This document shows, piece after piece, positions 24,296-32,204 of a DNA stretch of 63,107 nucleotides. The stretch's first letter is position 1. Each line of letters begins with the position of its first letter. The notes below the pieces were generated by a model. That model was not told the origin of the DNA, searched no databases, and saw only the letters and a program-made list of their open reading frames with translations. The translations under genes were made by a program, and so were the position numbers. This stretch comes from Cryobacterium luteum (GTDB lineage Bacteria > Actinomycetota > Actinomycetes > Actinomycetales > Microbacteriaceae): NCBI RefSeq assembly GCF_900110125.1, contig NZ_FOCN01000018.1, positions 1-63,107 on the forward strand, given 5' to 3'.

Positions 24296-26560
24296 ATGAC
24301 CCTCCTCGACTCCCCGCGTGCCACGACCACCGACGACACAGGCTGGGCCGGCTTCACCGCCGGGCCGTGGCAGCACGGCGTTGACGTGCGCGATTTCATC
24401 CAACGCAACTACACGCCGTACACCGGTGACGCGAGCTTTCTGACCGGGGCGACCGAGCGCACCCTCGGCCTCTGGGCCCGCCTGTCGGCCATGTTCCCCC
24501 GGGAACGGGCACTCGGCGTCTACGACGTCGACCCGACCACCCCGGCATCGATCACCGCGCACGCGCCCGGCTACATCGACCGTGCCAATGAGATCATCGT
24601 GGGTCTGCAAACGGATGCTCCGCTCAAGCGCGCCATCATGCCCTTCGGCGGCTGGCGCATGGTCGCGACCAGCCTGGAAACCTACGGCTACCCGGTGTCG
24701 CCGGAGCTCGAAACCATCTTCACGAAGTATCGCAAGACCCACAACGACGGTGTCTTCGACGTGTATCCGCCGGCCGTTAAGCGGGCCAGGCACAGCCACC
24801 TCATCACCGGGCTGCCGGATGCCTACGGTCGCGGCCGCATCATCGGCGACTACCGCCGCGTCGCGCTCTACGGCGTGACCGCGCTGATCGCGGCCAAAAA
24901 GCTCGAACGTGCCCGGCTCGATGAGTCATTCAGCTTTGACGACGTCATTCGTTCCCGCGAAGAGAACGCCGAACAAGTTCGCGCGCTCATGGAACTCGTG
25001 CAGATGGCGGCGTCCTACGGTTTCGACATCACGCGGCCGGCGAGAACCGCGACCGAAGCGGTGCAGTGGCTGTACTTCGCCTACCTCGGCGCGGTCAAGG
25101 AGCAAAACGGTGCCGCCATGTCGTTCGGCCGCACCAGCGCGTTTCTCGACGCCTACCTGGAGCGTGATCTGGCGGCGGGAATCCTCACCGAAAGCCAGGC
25201 CCAGGAACTCATCGACGATCTCGTGATCAAACTGCGCATCGTACGGTTTCTGCGCACCCCCGAGTACGACCAGCTGTTCTCGGGCGACCCCACCTGGGTC
25301 ACCGAATCGCTCGGCGGCATCGGCCTGGACGGACGCACCCTCGTCGTCAAAACCGCATTCCGGTATCTGCAGACCCTGTATAACCTGGGTCCGGCGCCGG
25401 AGCCGAACCTCACGGTGCTCTGGAGCGACCAACTGCCAGAGGGTTTCAAGCGTTTTTGCGCGCAGGTCTCCATCGACACCTCGGCCATCCAGTACGAGTC
25501 CGACGACCTCATCCGTGAGGCCTGGGGCGACGATGCCGCCATCGCCTGCTGCGTCTCACCGATGGGTGTCGGCAAGCAGATGCAGTTCTTCGGAGCCAGG
25601 GTCAACGTCGTCAAGGCGCTGCTCTACGCCATCAATGGCGGCCGCGACGAACTGACCGGCGAGCAGATCGCGCCGGTCACCGCCCCGCTTGTGGGCGACG
25701 TGCTCGACTATGACACCGTGTGGACGGCTTACCTCGCGAGCCTTGAATGGCTCGCCGAAACCTACGTCGACGCGCTCAACTGCATCCACTACATGCACGA
25801 CAAGTACGCCTATGAACGCCTCGAAATGGCGCTGCACGACGGCACCATCCTGCGCACGATGGCCTGCGGCATCGCCGGCCTCAGCGTCGCCGCCGACTCC
25901 CTCGCCGCCATCAAGTACTCCACCGTGCGGCCGGTGCGCGACGATACCGGCCTCGTCGTCGACTACGTAATCGACGGCGACTACCCGGCGTTCGGCAACG
26001 ACGACGACCGGGTCGATGCGATCGCGGTCACCATTGTCGAAACCTTCATGGCCATGATCCGCAAGCACCCGACCTACCGGAACGCCGTGCACACCCAGTC
26101 GGTGCTCACGATCACCTCCAATGTGGTCTACGGCAAGAAGACCGGCAACACCCCCGACGGACGTCGGGCCGGCGCGCCCTTCGCACCCGGCGCCAACCCG
26201 ATGAACGGCCGTGACACGCACGGCATGCTGGCCTCGGCGCTCAGCGTGGCGAAACTGCCTTACTCCGAAGCGCAAGACGGTATCTCGCTGACCAACACCG
26301 TGGTGCCGGCCGGGCTCGGCCACACCCCCGACGAGCAGGTGACCAACCTGGTCGGCCTGATCGACGCCTACACGCTCTCGAGCGGCTACCACCTCAACAT
26401 CAACGTGCTCAATCGGGAAACCCTCGAAGACGCGATGGAGCACCCGGAGAACTACCCGCAGCTCACCATCCGGGTGTCGGGCTACGCCGTGAATTTCGTG
26501 CGCCTCACCCGGGAGCAGCAGCTCGACGTGATCAGCCGCACCTTCCACACGAGCGTCTGA
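24296..26560 (+). CDS. pflB: formate C-acetyltransferase (pyruvate formate-lyase)
   Basis: 754 residues. The two active-site cysteines are adjacent at 418-419 ([22 protein letters not shown]), the same numbers as in E. coli, and the radical glycine is Gly729 in RVSGYAVNF near the C-terminus. It converts pyruvate and CoA to acetyl-CoA and formate, and is oxygen-labile once activated. ATG 24296 follows TAGCGT by six bases (leaderless pattern). The activase gene begins 4 bp after the stop. A complete Pfl system points to anaerobic or microaerobic growth and supplies formate to the formate genes at 54-59 kb. Confidence 0.96.
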   Translation: MTLLDSPRATTTDDTGWAGFTAGPWQHGVDVRDFIQRNYTPYTGDASFLTGATERTLGLWARLSAMFPRERALGVYDVDPTTPASITAHAPGYIDRANEIIVGLQTDAPLKRAIMPFGGWRMVATSLETYGYPVSPELETIFTKYRKTHNDGVFDVYPPAVKRARHSHLITGLPDAYGRGRIIGDYRRVALYGVTALIAAKKLERARLDESFSFDDVIRSREENAEQVRALMELVQMAASYGFDITRPARTATEAVQWLYFAYLGAVKEQNGAAMSFGRTSAFLDAYLERDLAAGILTESQAQELIDDLVIKLRIVRFLRTPEYDQLFSGDPTWVTESLGGIGLDGRTLVVKTAFRYLQTLYNLGPAPEPNLTVLWSDQLPEGFKRFCAQVSIDTSAIQYESDDLIREAWGDDAAIACCVSPMGVGKQMQFFGARVNVVKALLYAINGGRDELTGEQIAPVTAPLVGDVLDYDTVWTAYLASLEWLAETYVDALNCIHYMHDKYAYERLEMALHDGTILRTMACGIAGLSVAADSLAAIKYSTVRPVRDDTGLVVDYVIDGDYPAFGNDDDRVDAIAVTIVETFMAMIRKHPTYRNAVHTQSVLTITSNVVYGKKTGNTPDGRRAGAPFAPGANPMNGRDTHGMLASALSVAKLPYSEAQDGISLTNTVVPAGLGHTPDEQVTNLVGLIDAYTLSSGYHLNINVLNRETLEDAMEHPENYPQLTIRVSGYAVNFVRLTREQQLDVISRTFHTSV

Positions 26561-26564
26561 CACC

Positions 26565-27356
26565 GTGGTCGCGGTACAGCTGGGCCGACCTGAATTTCAC
26601 CACGAGCAGGTTGAGGGACATCGCACGGGCACGGTGGCGAGCGTGCACTCGTGGGAACTGGTGACAGCGGTCGACGGTCCTGGCACCCGGCTGACCTATT
26701 TTCTGTCCGGCTGCCTGCTGCGCTGCCAGTACTGTCACAACCCCGACACCTGGAAGATGCGGGACGGTGCGCTCACGCCGATTGACGAGGTGCTGACGCG
26801 CATCCGCCGGTATCGGGGTGTGTTCACGGCGACCGGCGGCGGCGTCACGCTCTCCGGCGGGGAGCCGCTTATGCAACCCGCATTCGTGGCCCGCGTGTTC
26901 GCCGAATGCCGTGCGCTGGGCGTGCACACGACGCTCGACACCTCGGGGTATCTCGGCGCGAGTGCGTCGGACGAGCTGCTAGAAAATACCGATTTGGTGC
27001 TGCTCGACGTGAAGTCGGGCCTGCCCGACACCTACCGAGCGGTGACCGGTCGCGAACTGGCACCGACGATCGCGTTCGGCGACCGGCTCTGCGCCCGCGG
27101 CACCAACGTGTGGGCACGGTTCGTGCTGGTTCCGGGGCTCACCGACGCCGTCGACAACGTCGACGCGGTCGCCGAGATTGTGGCTCGCTGGCCCAACGTC
27201 ACCCGGGTCGAGGTGCTTCCGTTTCACCAGATGGGCGAGGATAAATGGAACCGCCTGGCCATTTCGTATCCGCTACACGGAGTGCAACCGCCGGATGCCG
27301 CACTGCTCGAGCGGGTGCGGGCCCAGTTTCGTGTGCGCGGCCTGACGACCTTCTAG
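26565..27356 (+). CDS. pflA: pyruvate formate-lyase-activating enzyme (radical SAM)
   Basis: 263 residues. The radical-SAM cluster cysteines are Cys50, Cys54 and Cys57 (SGCLLRCQYCHNPDTW), followed by the GGG motif TATGGGVTLSGGEPLMQ. It uses a [4Fe-4S] cluster and S-adenosylmethionine to make the glycyl radical of PflB. The GTG at 26565 lies 4 bp after pflB; an internal start some 20 residues later would also leave the catalytic core intact. Cotranscribed with pflB. Confidence 0.95.
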   Translation: MVAVQLGRPEFHHEQVEGHRTGTVASVHSWELVTAVDGPGTRLTYFLSGCLLRCQYCHNPDTWKMRDGALTPIDEVLTRIRRYRGVFTATGGGVTLSGGEPLMQPAFVARVFAECRALGVHTTLDTSGYLGASASDELLENTDLVLLDVKSGLPDTYRAVTGRELAPTIAFGDRLCARGTNVWARFVLVPGLTDAVDNVDAVAEIVARWPNVTRVEVLPFHQMGEDKWNRLAISYPLHGVQPPDAALLERVRAQFRVRGLTTF

Positions 27357-27384
27357 TCAGCACGAGTGTGCGGCTCGCCCGGTG

Positions 27385-27463
27385 CGTTACGCCGGTAGAA
27401 ATGCGACACGCCGGGCTTTCCGTGCTCGGATCACGGCGTGTCGCAAAATTTACCGGCGTTACG
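27385..27463. repeat. REP-like palindromic element, copy 1
   Basis: Left arm ACGCCGGTAGAAATGCGACA then CGCCG (27389-27413) pairs with a right arm 27434-27463 whose complement reads ACGCCGGTAAATTTTGCGAC then ACGCCG. The 20-base loop begins GGCT. Nearly the same arms recur at 53943-54012. It lies between convergent genes pflA and yqhA. Confidence 0.85.
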
Positions 27464-27494
27464 TACTTGGACGACAGGAAAACGATCTGACTTG

Positions 27495-28337
27495 CTAGTA
27501 GCGGGCGAGCAACTCCGTCTTCTTGGCGAGGAATTCGGCATCCGTCACCACGCCGGCATCGCGCAGCTGGCCCAGCTGAGTGAGGTGCAGAGCTATGCCG
27601 GTGGATGCGGCGGGTGCGAGTTCGCGACGGATGGGCCCGGCGGCGAGCGCTGCGACCGGCTGCGGGGCGATGGCCGGTGCCGGCACGGTCGCCGGCGGTG
27701 CCGCGTGACCGGACTGCGACATGCGGTCGATCCACGCCAGGGCGATCGCCGAGAGAATGAACACCATGTGGATGATGACCTGCCACAGTACGCCGTCCCA
27801 GGTGTAGACATTGCCGGTGATGGTCTCGGTCGGGTCCGAGCTGACCGGCGTGCCGCGCGCGGCCAGGTCGCCGACCTCGATAAAGGTCTTCAGCAGGTGG
27901 ATCGATGAGATTCCGACGATGGCCATGGCCAGCTTGACCTTGAGCACGTTGGCATTGACGTGCGAGAGCCATTCCGGCTGGTCGGGGTGGCCCTCCAAAC
28001 GGATGCGGGACACAAACGTTTCGTAGCCGCCGATGATGACCATGATCAGCAGGTTCGCGATCATCACGACGTCGATCAGGCCAAGCACCGAGAGCATGAT
28101 CGCGGCTTCTTCAACGTGGATGCCACCGTCGTCGCCGGGCACGGTCAGAGAGGTCCAGACGTCGCCACCGAGGTTGATGAGCTCGACCATGAATACGATC
28201 ACATAGATGATCTGCGCGATGATTAGGCCAATATAGAGGGGCGCCTGCAGCCAGCGGCTGAAGAAAATCATCAGGCCGACGCTGCGTACCCAGCGGGACT
28301 GGGGGCGGAACGGGCGGGGGAAGGCTGTTTCAGTCAC
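27495..28337 (-). CDS. YqhA/UPF0114 (TIGR00645) membrane protein with C-terminal SHOCT domain
   Basis: 280 residues. The first 210 are the UPF0114 fold: RWLQAPLYIGLIIAQIIYVIVFMVEL, a helix at AIMLSVLGLIDVVMIANLLIMVIIGGYETFVSR, and a late helix LWQVIIHMVFILSAIALAWIDR. A proline/alanine linker leads to a short SHOCT helix pair (HLTQLGQLRDAGVVTDAEFLAKKTELLARY). SHOCT domains are short oligomerisation or membrane-associated modules; the fusion with UPF0114 is notable. GTG 28337 is six bases after TATGAT, a likely leaderless start. UPF0114 proteins are of uncertain function. Confidence 0.85.
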   Translation of the reverse strand: MTETAFPRPFRPQSRWVRSVGLMIFFSRWLQAPLYIGLIIAQIIYVIVFMVELINLGGDVWTSLTVPGDDGGIHVEEAAIMLSVLGLIDVVMIANLLIMVIIGGYETFVSRIRLEGHPDQPEWLSHVNANVLKVKLAMAIVGISSIHLLKTFIEVGDLAARGTPVSSDPTETITGNVYTWDGVLWQVIIHMVFILSAIALAWIDRMSQSGHAAPPATVPAPAIAPQPVAALAAGPIRRELAPAASTGIALHLTQLGQLRDAGVVTDAEFLAKKTELLARY

Positions 28338-28388
28338 CGGTCGATCATAAGTGAGGGTCGGGTGGGAACCTCCTGTACGCCTGGCGCT

Positions 28389-29135
28389 CTAGTTTTTCAG
28401 CGACCGCACCAGCAGGCGGGAATCACTCGTGGCGGTCTCCAGCCCGAGCAACTGCGCAAAACGGGCAGACGGCGCAATGCCGAGCTCACGGCGCAGGTGG
28501 GTGCGATAGCTGCGGTAGACCAGCACCGCCGACGCATAGTTGTCTTCGGCGAGGTGGCAGCGCACCAGAAGATGCTGCGCGCTCTCCCGCAGCGGATCGA
28601 CGACCGCGGCGGCACGCGCCGCGCTCAGGGCTCGACCGAAGCTGCCGGCCGCGAGGTAGGAGCGAGCCACGGTCTCCAGGGCGTCCAAGCGTTGATTCAG
28701 CAGGTGATCCTGCTGATTGATCACCCATTCCTCGTACCAGCCCGGCAGCAGGTTCGCTTCCTGCAGCAGATCGATGGAATCCGGTGATACCGATCGTGTG
28801 GCGTTCAGGGTGATCTCGGTGATCAACGCGCGCACCTCGCGCAGATCGACGCGCACCACAGTGTCCATCTGCAGGGGATCGGTGGCGCTGAGCAACCCGG
28901 GCAGCTCATGGGAGATGCGAAAGACGCTCGCCCGCAAGTTGCCCGCAGATTGATGCTCCGGGCTGTCCGGCCAGAGCAGGGCGGCGAGCACGTGCCGCGG
29001 CTGGGCGTGCAGCAGGGCGAGGGCGGCGAGCAGCCGCTGCTGGCGGGCACCGACCTCAACCGGCACGCCGTTGAAGCGCAACTGCCAGTAGCCCAGCACG
29101 CGAAGATCCCAACCCGGTGTCGCCGAAAATCCCAT
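28389..29135 (-). CDS. BTAD/SARP-type transcriptional regulator
   Basis: 248 residues from the ATG at 29135. An OmpR-like winged helix comes first (WDLRVLGYWQLRFNGVPVEVGARQQRLLAALALL, then LAALLWPDSPEHQSAGNLRASVFRISHEL), then a bacterial transcriptional activation domain of TPR-like helices (FGRALSAARAAAVVDPLRESAQHLLVRCHLAEDNYASAVLVYRSYRTHLRRELGIAPS). This is the SARP/AfsR architecture without an ATPase. A TATTCT box at 29152-29157 supports this start. A longer frame to 29345 would overlap the divergent metacaspase. Its position suggests that it activates the metacaspase/protease block. Confidence 0.83.
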   Translation of the reverse strand: MGFSATPGWDLRVLGYWQLRFNGVPVEVGARQQRLLAALALLHAQPRHVLAALLWPDSPEHQSAGNLRASVFRISHELPGLLSATDPLQMDTVVRVDLREVRALITEITLNATRSVSPDSIDLLQEANLLPGWYEEWVINQQDHLLNQRLDALETVARSYLAAGSFGRALSAARAAAVVDPLRESAQHLLVRCHLAEDNYASAVLVYRSYRTHLRRELGIAPSARFAQLLGLETATSDSRLLVRSLKN

Positions 29136-29343
29136 GGTGCTCGATCCGCGAAGAATACACAGCTGCCCCGCACCGAAGAGGCGGGTGCTACCGCCCAGAA
29201 TGGCCAGCCCGGGCGGGATTGTCAATGCCGTCACCCCCACAACGGATGCGTGGGCGCGCGTCACCGCGCCGCCCTCCAGTAACTCACCGGTAACGCCGAC
29301 GGGGCTAGCCTCACCGGGCACGGGCTTTCGAGATTGGACGGCC
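29136..29343. promoter_or_regulatory. divergent promoter region between BTAD regulator and metacaspase
   Basis: 208 bp. TAGCCT (29306-29311) is a -10 candidate for the metacaspase, placing the start of transcription about 26 bases before its ATG. TATTCT on the minus strand (29152-29157) serves the regulator. No clear direct repeats of the SARP-binding type were found. Confidence 0.5.
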
Positions 29344-30201
29344 ATGAGTCACTTCGCCCTCTGCGTGGGCATCAACCGGTTCGAGAACCTGCCGATGAGC
29401 AGCTGGCTGAACGGCGGCGTCAACGACGCCGCCGACGTGAGCGCCCTGCTGAGCAGGGATTTCGCTTTCGCCGACTCGAGCATCACCGTGCTCACCGACC
29501 AGGCCGCGACCAAGGACGCCGTTTTGGGCGCGCTGACCGAGGCCCTCGACCGGGCGAACCTGCCGGGGGAACACCTCGACCACATCGTGTTCACCATGTC
29601 GAGTCACGGCACCCAGGTGCCCGACACGAGCGGCGATGAGGCCGACCAGGTCGACGAAGCTTTTGCCACCTACGACCTGCGGCAGAACGGTGCCGCCTGG
29701 GACGCGAGTTCCCTGATCCTCGACGACGAGTTGCACCAGCTGTTCACCCGGTTGCCGAAGGGAGTGCTGCTCGATGTGATCCTCGACACCTGCCACAGTG
29801 GCAGCGGGCTGCGTGCCATGGATCTGGTGCCGACGCTGGACGACCGCCGCCCCCGGTTCGTTCCACCCCCGACGCCACTCGGCCGCGACGGAGCCGAAGC
29901 CGAAGGCGCGGATACCCGAACGCTGCGCGACCTGGTGCGCACCTCGAAGGCGGCGGCCAAGCCGGTTCTGTTCGCCGCCTGCCGGGCCGACCAGACCGCG
30001 GCCGATGCGAACTTCGACGGCCGGTATAGCGGGGCGTTCACGCATTTCCTGCTCGATGCTCTGCAGCCCGGCGTCGCTCCGAGTCGCGCCGCGGTCATCA
30101 AGCAGGTCAATGTGAAGTTACGCGGGCGCAAGTTCGCCCAGCGGGCGCAACTGGAGGCATCCGCTCCCGGAAAAGCGACCGCGTGGGGCACCGCCTTCTA
30201 G
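29344..30201 (+). CDS. stand-alone metacaspase (peptidase C14-like)
   Basis: 285 residues. The caspase-fold start is HFALCVGINRFENLP; the catalytic pair is His88 (FTMSSHGTQVPDTSGDEADQVDEAF) and Cys150 (VILDTCHSGSGLR), with VLFAACRADQTAADANFDGRYSGAFTHFLLDAL after it. These are arginine/lysine-specific cysteine peptidases, often calcium-dependent, tied to stress and death responses. It has no pro-domain and no membrane segment. It is divergent from the BTAD regulator and convergent with the gluzincin gene (16 bp between stops). A second metacaspase domain occurs 4 kb on, fused to a hydrolase. Confidence 0.9.
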   Translation: MSHFALCVGINRFENLPMSSWLNGGVNDAADVSALLSRDFAFADSSITVLTDQAATKDAVLGALTEALDRANLPGEHLDHIVFTMSSHGTQVPDTSGDEADQVDEAFATYDLRQNGAAWDASSLILDDELHQLFTRLPKGVLLDVILDTCHSGSGLRAMDLVPTLDDRRPRFVPPPTPLGRDGAEAEGADTRTLRDLVRTSKAAAKPVLFAACRADQTAADANFDGRYSGAFTHFLLDALQPGVAPSRAAVIKQVNVKLRGRKFAQRAQLEASAPGKATAWGTAF

Positions 30202-30217
30202 TCACCGGGTGAACCGG

Positions 30218-31999
30218 TCAGGGGTGAAATGTGGGCCGCCGATGCGCTGATACTTCGGGCGGCGCAGCGGCAATCCGTCGGGTCGCGCCCGGCAGCACAG
30301 GTACGGGGGGTGGGGCAGCACGCGGGGCGACGGGCGGGGCAGCCGGGGGTGCGGCATCCACCGGGTGAGGCGCCTGGATTGCGGCGTCGAGCTTGGCCTG
30401 CTGACGTTCCGGGTCGAGAATCGGTTTGAGGGCGGCGAAGCTGAGGCGCCCGCCCTCGTCGAAGCGCAGCTGCCCGCCGCCGCGAATGAACACCGGTGCC
30501 CGGGTGGTCAGACCGAAGCGGCGCGCTTCGGCGGTGCTCAACTGAAACCCCTGCGTGAAGGTGGAGCCGATCTCCGAGACCACGAACCCGTCGGGGCCGA
30601 CCCGCAGGGTGGGGCGCACCCGTTCGACCACGATCGGCCGGGTCGGATCGATTTTCGCCGCCGCGAGCAGGGTGGGGTTCTCCCAGAGGAATCGCACGAT
30701 TTCCTCCGGATCCGAACCCAGGGCGGCGAGTCGCACCGGATACCGCAGACCGGTGAAGGTCGACACGCCGTAAAGGTCGGTGGGTGTTGGCAGCACGATT
30801 CCGGCCTCGGCGAAGGCCGTCACTACGACGCCGCGGTAGTCGAGGTCGTCATCGGGCACGACCGTCCGGTCGGCGGCGAGGATGCCGCGCAGCAGGTCTT
30901 CCCAGGTCACATCCACCGGCGGCATGTAACCGAGGCTGCGAATGAGCATGCTCAACACCTGCCGTCCGACGGATGCCCCGGCTCGGGCCACCTGGAACAG
31001 GCTCGAGCGGCCACCGGGCGCGTCGAGACGCGTGATCCACAGCCGGGCGACCACGCGCAGGAGCACCTGCACGATTGCCCCGCCGCGCAGGTGCGGGTCA
31101 CTGAGCGTGCGCCAGTTCGGGTGCGGGTCCTCGGCCAGTGACGGCCGGGCCGAGCCACGGGTGAACATCCCGTCACCCAAGCGGAACAGGTCGCTGCGCA
31201 GCAGATTTTCGTCGAGGGTGTCGAGGTCGAGGCTGGCCTCGCCGTTCTGGGTCAGCAATTGTTCGACCAGGGTCTGCGTGGAGAACACCGACAGCAGTGC
31301 CACGAGATCGGCGATGGCTTCGTGCAGGGCGAGCTGGTCGGTTTCTGCATGAGAATCGGCCCACTTCGGCCGGTAGCCGTCGACGATGGCGTGGGTGACT
31401 TCGTGCGCCACGAGGTCCCGAAACAGGGCGAGCGGCACGGCTTTCTGCGCGCGGCCGTCGCGCTTGTGCCCGAAGCGAATCAGGCCGTCATCGCGATAGT
31501 AGCCAGACTCCCGGTAAGAGACCCGATCGTAAGCGCTGATGGTGAGCCGGCCGCCGCCGACCCAGCCCATGCGCCGCCCCAGCGTCGACTCGAACAACGC
31601 CAAAGTGGATGCCGCCACCGCGTACACCTGCTGCGCCAGAAAGCGGCTGTCCTGTAACAGCGCCGCGAGACTGTCGGGAGGTCTTTCGTCGACGACCATC
31701 CAGGGCGGGGTGGGGGAGCCCAGTTCGAGGGTGAAGGGTTTCTCGCCGGGGCGGCGCACGATCACGTCGAACCGGGCACTGCGCGGACCCGGACCGATGC
31801 GTTCGACCGGGACCCGCAGGGTTGTCGTGAGCGGACCGTCGGGGCCCCGGGTGAAGGGCCCCTCGGCGAGCACGGTCAGGCCCACCTGCTGGCCGCTGTG
31901 CGCCGGAATGCCCGATCCGGGGTCGGTACCCGGCGGCTCCGCGGCAGGCAGCTCAGAACAATTCGGCTCCGCACCATTTGTCTCCGCACCATTGGTCAT
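30218..31999 (-). CDS. predicted gluzincin zinc metalloprotease
   Basis: 593 residues. The zinc site is His199-Glu200 to His203 (LVAHEVTHAIVD) with a third ligand Glu227 in LHEAIADLVALLS, the HExxH plus downstream glutamate layout of thermolysin-type gluzincins. The N-terminus is low in complexity (TNGAETNGAEPN), the C-terminus proline/alanine-rich. No signal peptide is seen, so it may act inside the cell. The ATG at 31999 was preferred to an upstream TTG, though it lacks a clear ribosome site. It lies between two metacaspase genes, convergent with one and divergent from the other. No named family beyond gluzincin recognised. Confidence 0.75.
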   Translation of the reverse strand: MTNGAETNGAEPNCSELPAAEPPGTDPGSGIPAHSGQQVGLTVLAEGPFTRGPDGPLTTTLRVPVERIGPGPRSARFDVIVRRPGEKPFTLELGSPTPPWMVVDERPPDSLAALLQDSRFLAQQVYAVAASTLALFESTLGRRMGWVGGGRLTISAYDRVSYRESGYYRDDGLIRFGHKRDGRAQKAVPLALFRDLVAHEVTHAIVDGYRPKWADSHAETDQLALHEAIADLVALLSVFSTQTLVEQLLTQNGEASLDLDTLDENLLRSDLFRLGDGMFTRGSARPSLAEDPHPNWRTLSDPHLRGGAIVQVLLRVVARLWITRLDAPGGRSSLFQVARAGASVGRQVLSMLIRSLGYMPPVDVTWEDLLRGILAADRTVVPDDDLDYRGVVVTAFAEAGIVLPTPTDLYGVSTFTGLRYPVRLAALGSDPEEIVRFLWENPTLLAAAKIDPTRPIVVERVRPTLRVGPDGFVVSEIGSTFTQGFQLSTAEARRFGLTTRAPVFIRGGGQLRFDEGGRLSFAALKPILDPERQQAKLDAAIQAPHPVDAAPPAAPPVAPRAAPPPVPVLPGATRRIAAAPPEVSAHRRPTFHP

Positions 32000-32204
32000 A
32001 GTGGCCCCGCAGCATCCGTTAGTGCCTGCAATATGCAACCGAACACCCGGTCTGTCAAGGCGACGCGGTGCAGCGGGCGTGCAGTAACGCCGCAGTAACG
32101 CTTCCGGGCCATAATCACCGTGCCGTCAGTATCGTCGCGCCGGTATCGTCATCGCGGTGATCTGTGCGGCGGCACCCGTGTTCGACCGTGAAAGGAACGA
32201 CGCT
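32000..32204. promoter_or_regulatory. divergent promoter region between gluzincin and hydrolase-metacaspase genes
   Basis: 205 bp without a credible gene. The ribosome site AAAGGAA of the hydrolase-metacaspase lies at the right end. No strong palindrome was found. Confidence 0.45.

Noticed and set aside
28389..29345. Longer BTAD regulator starting at 29345
   Set aside because: It would overlap the divergent metacaspase start, and its first 70 residues lack any domain; ATG 29135 sits just before the winged helix.
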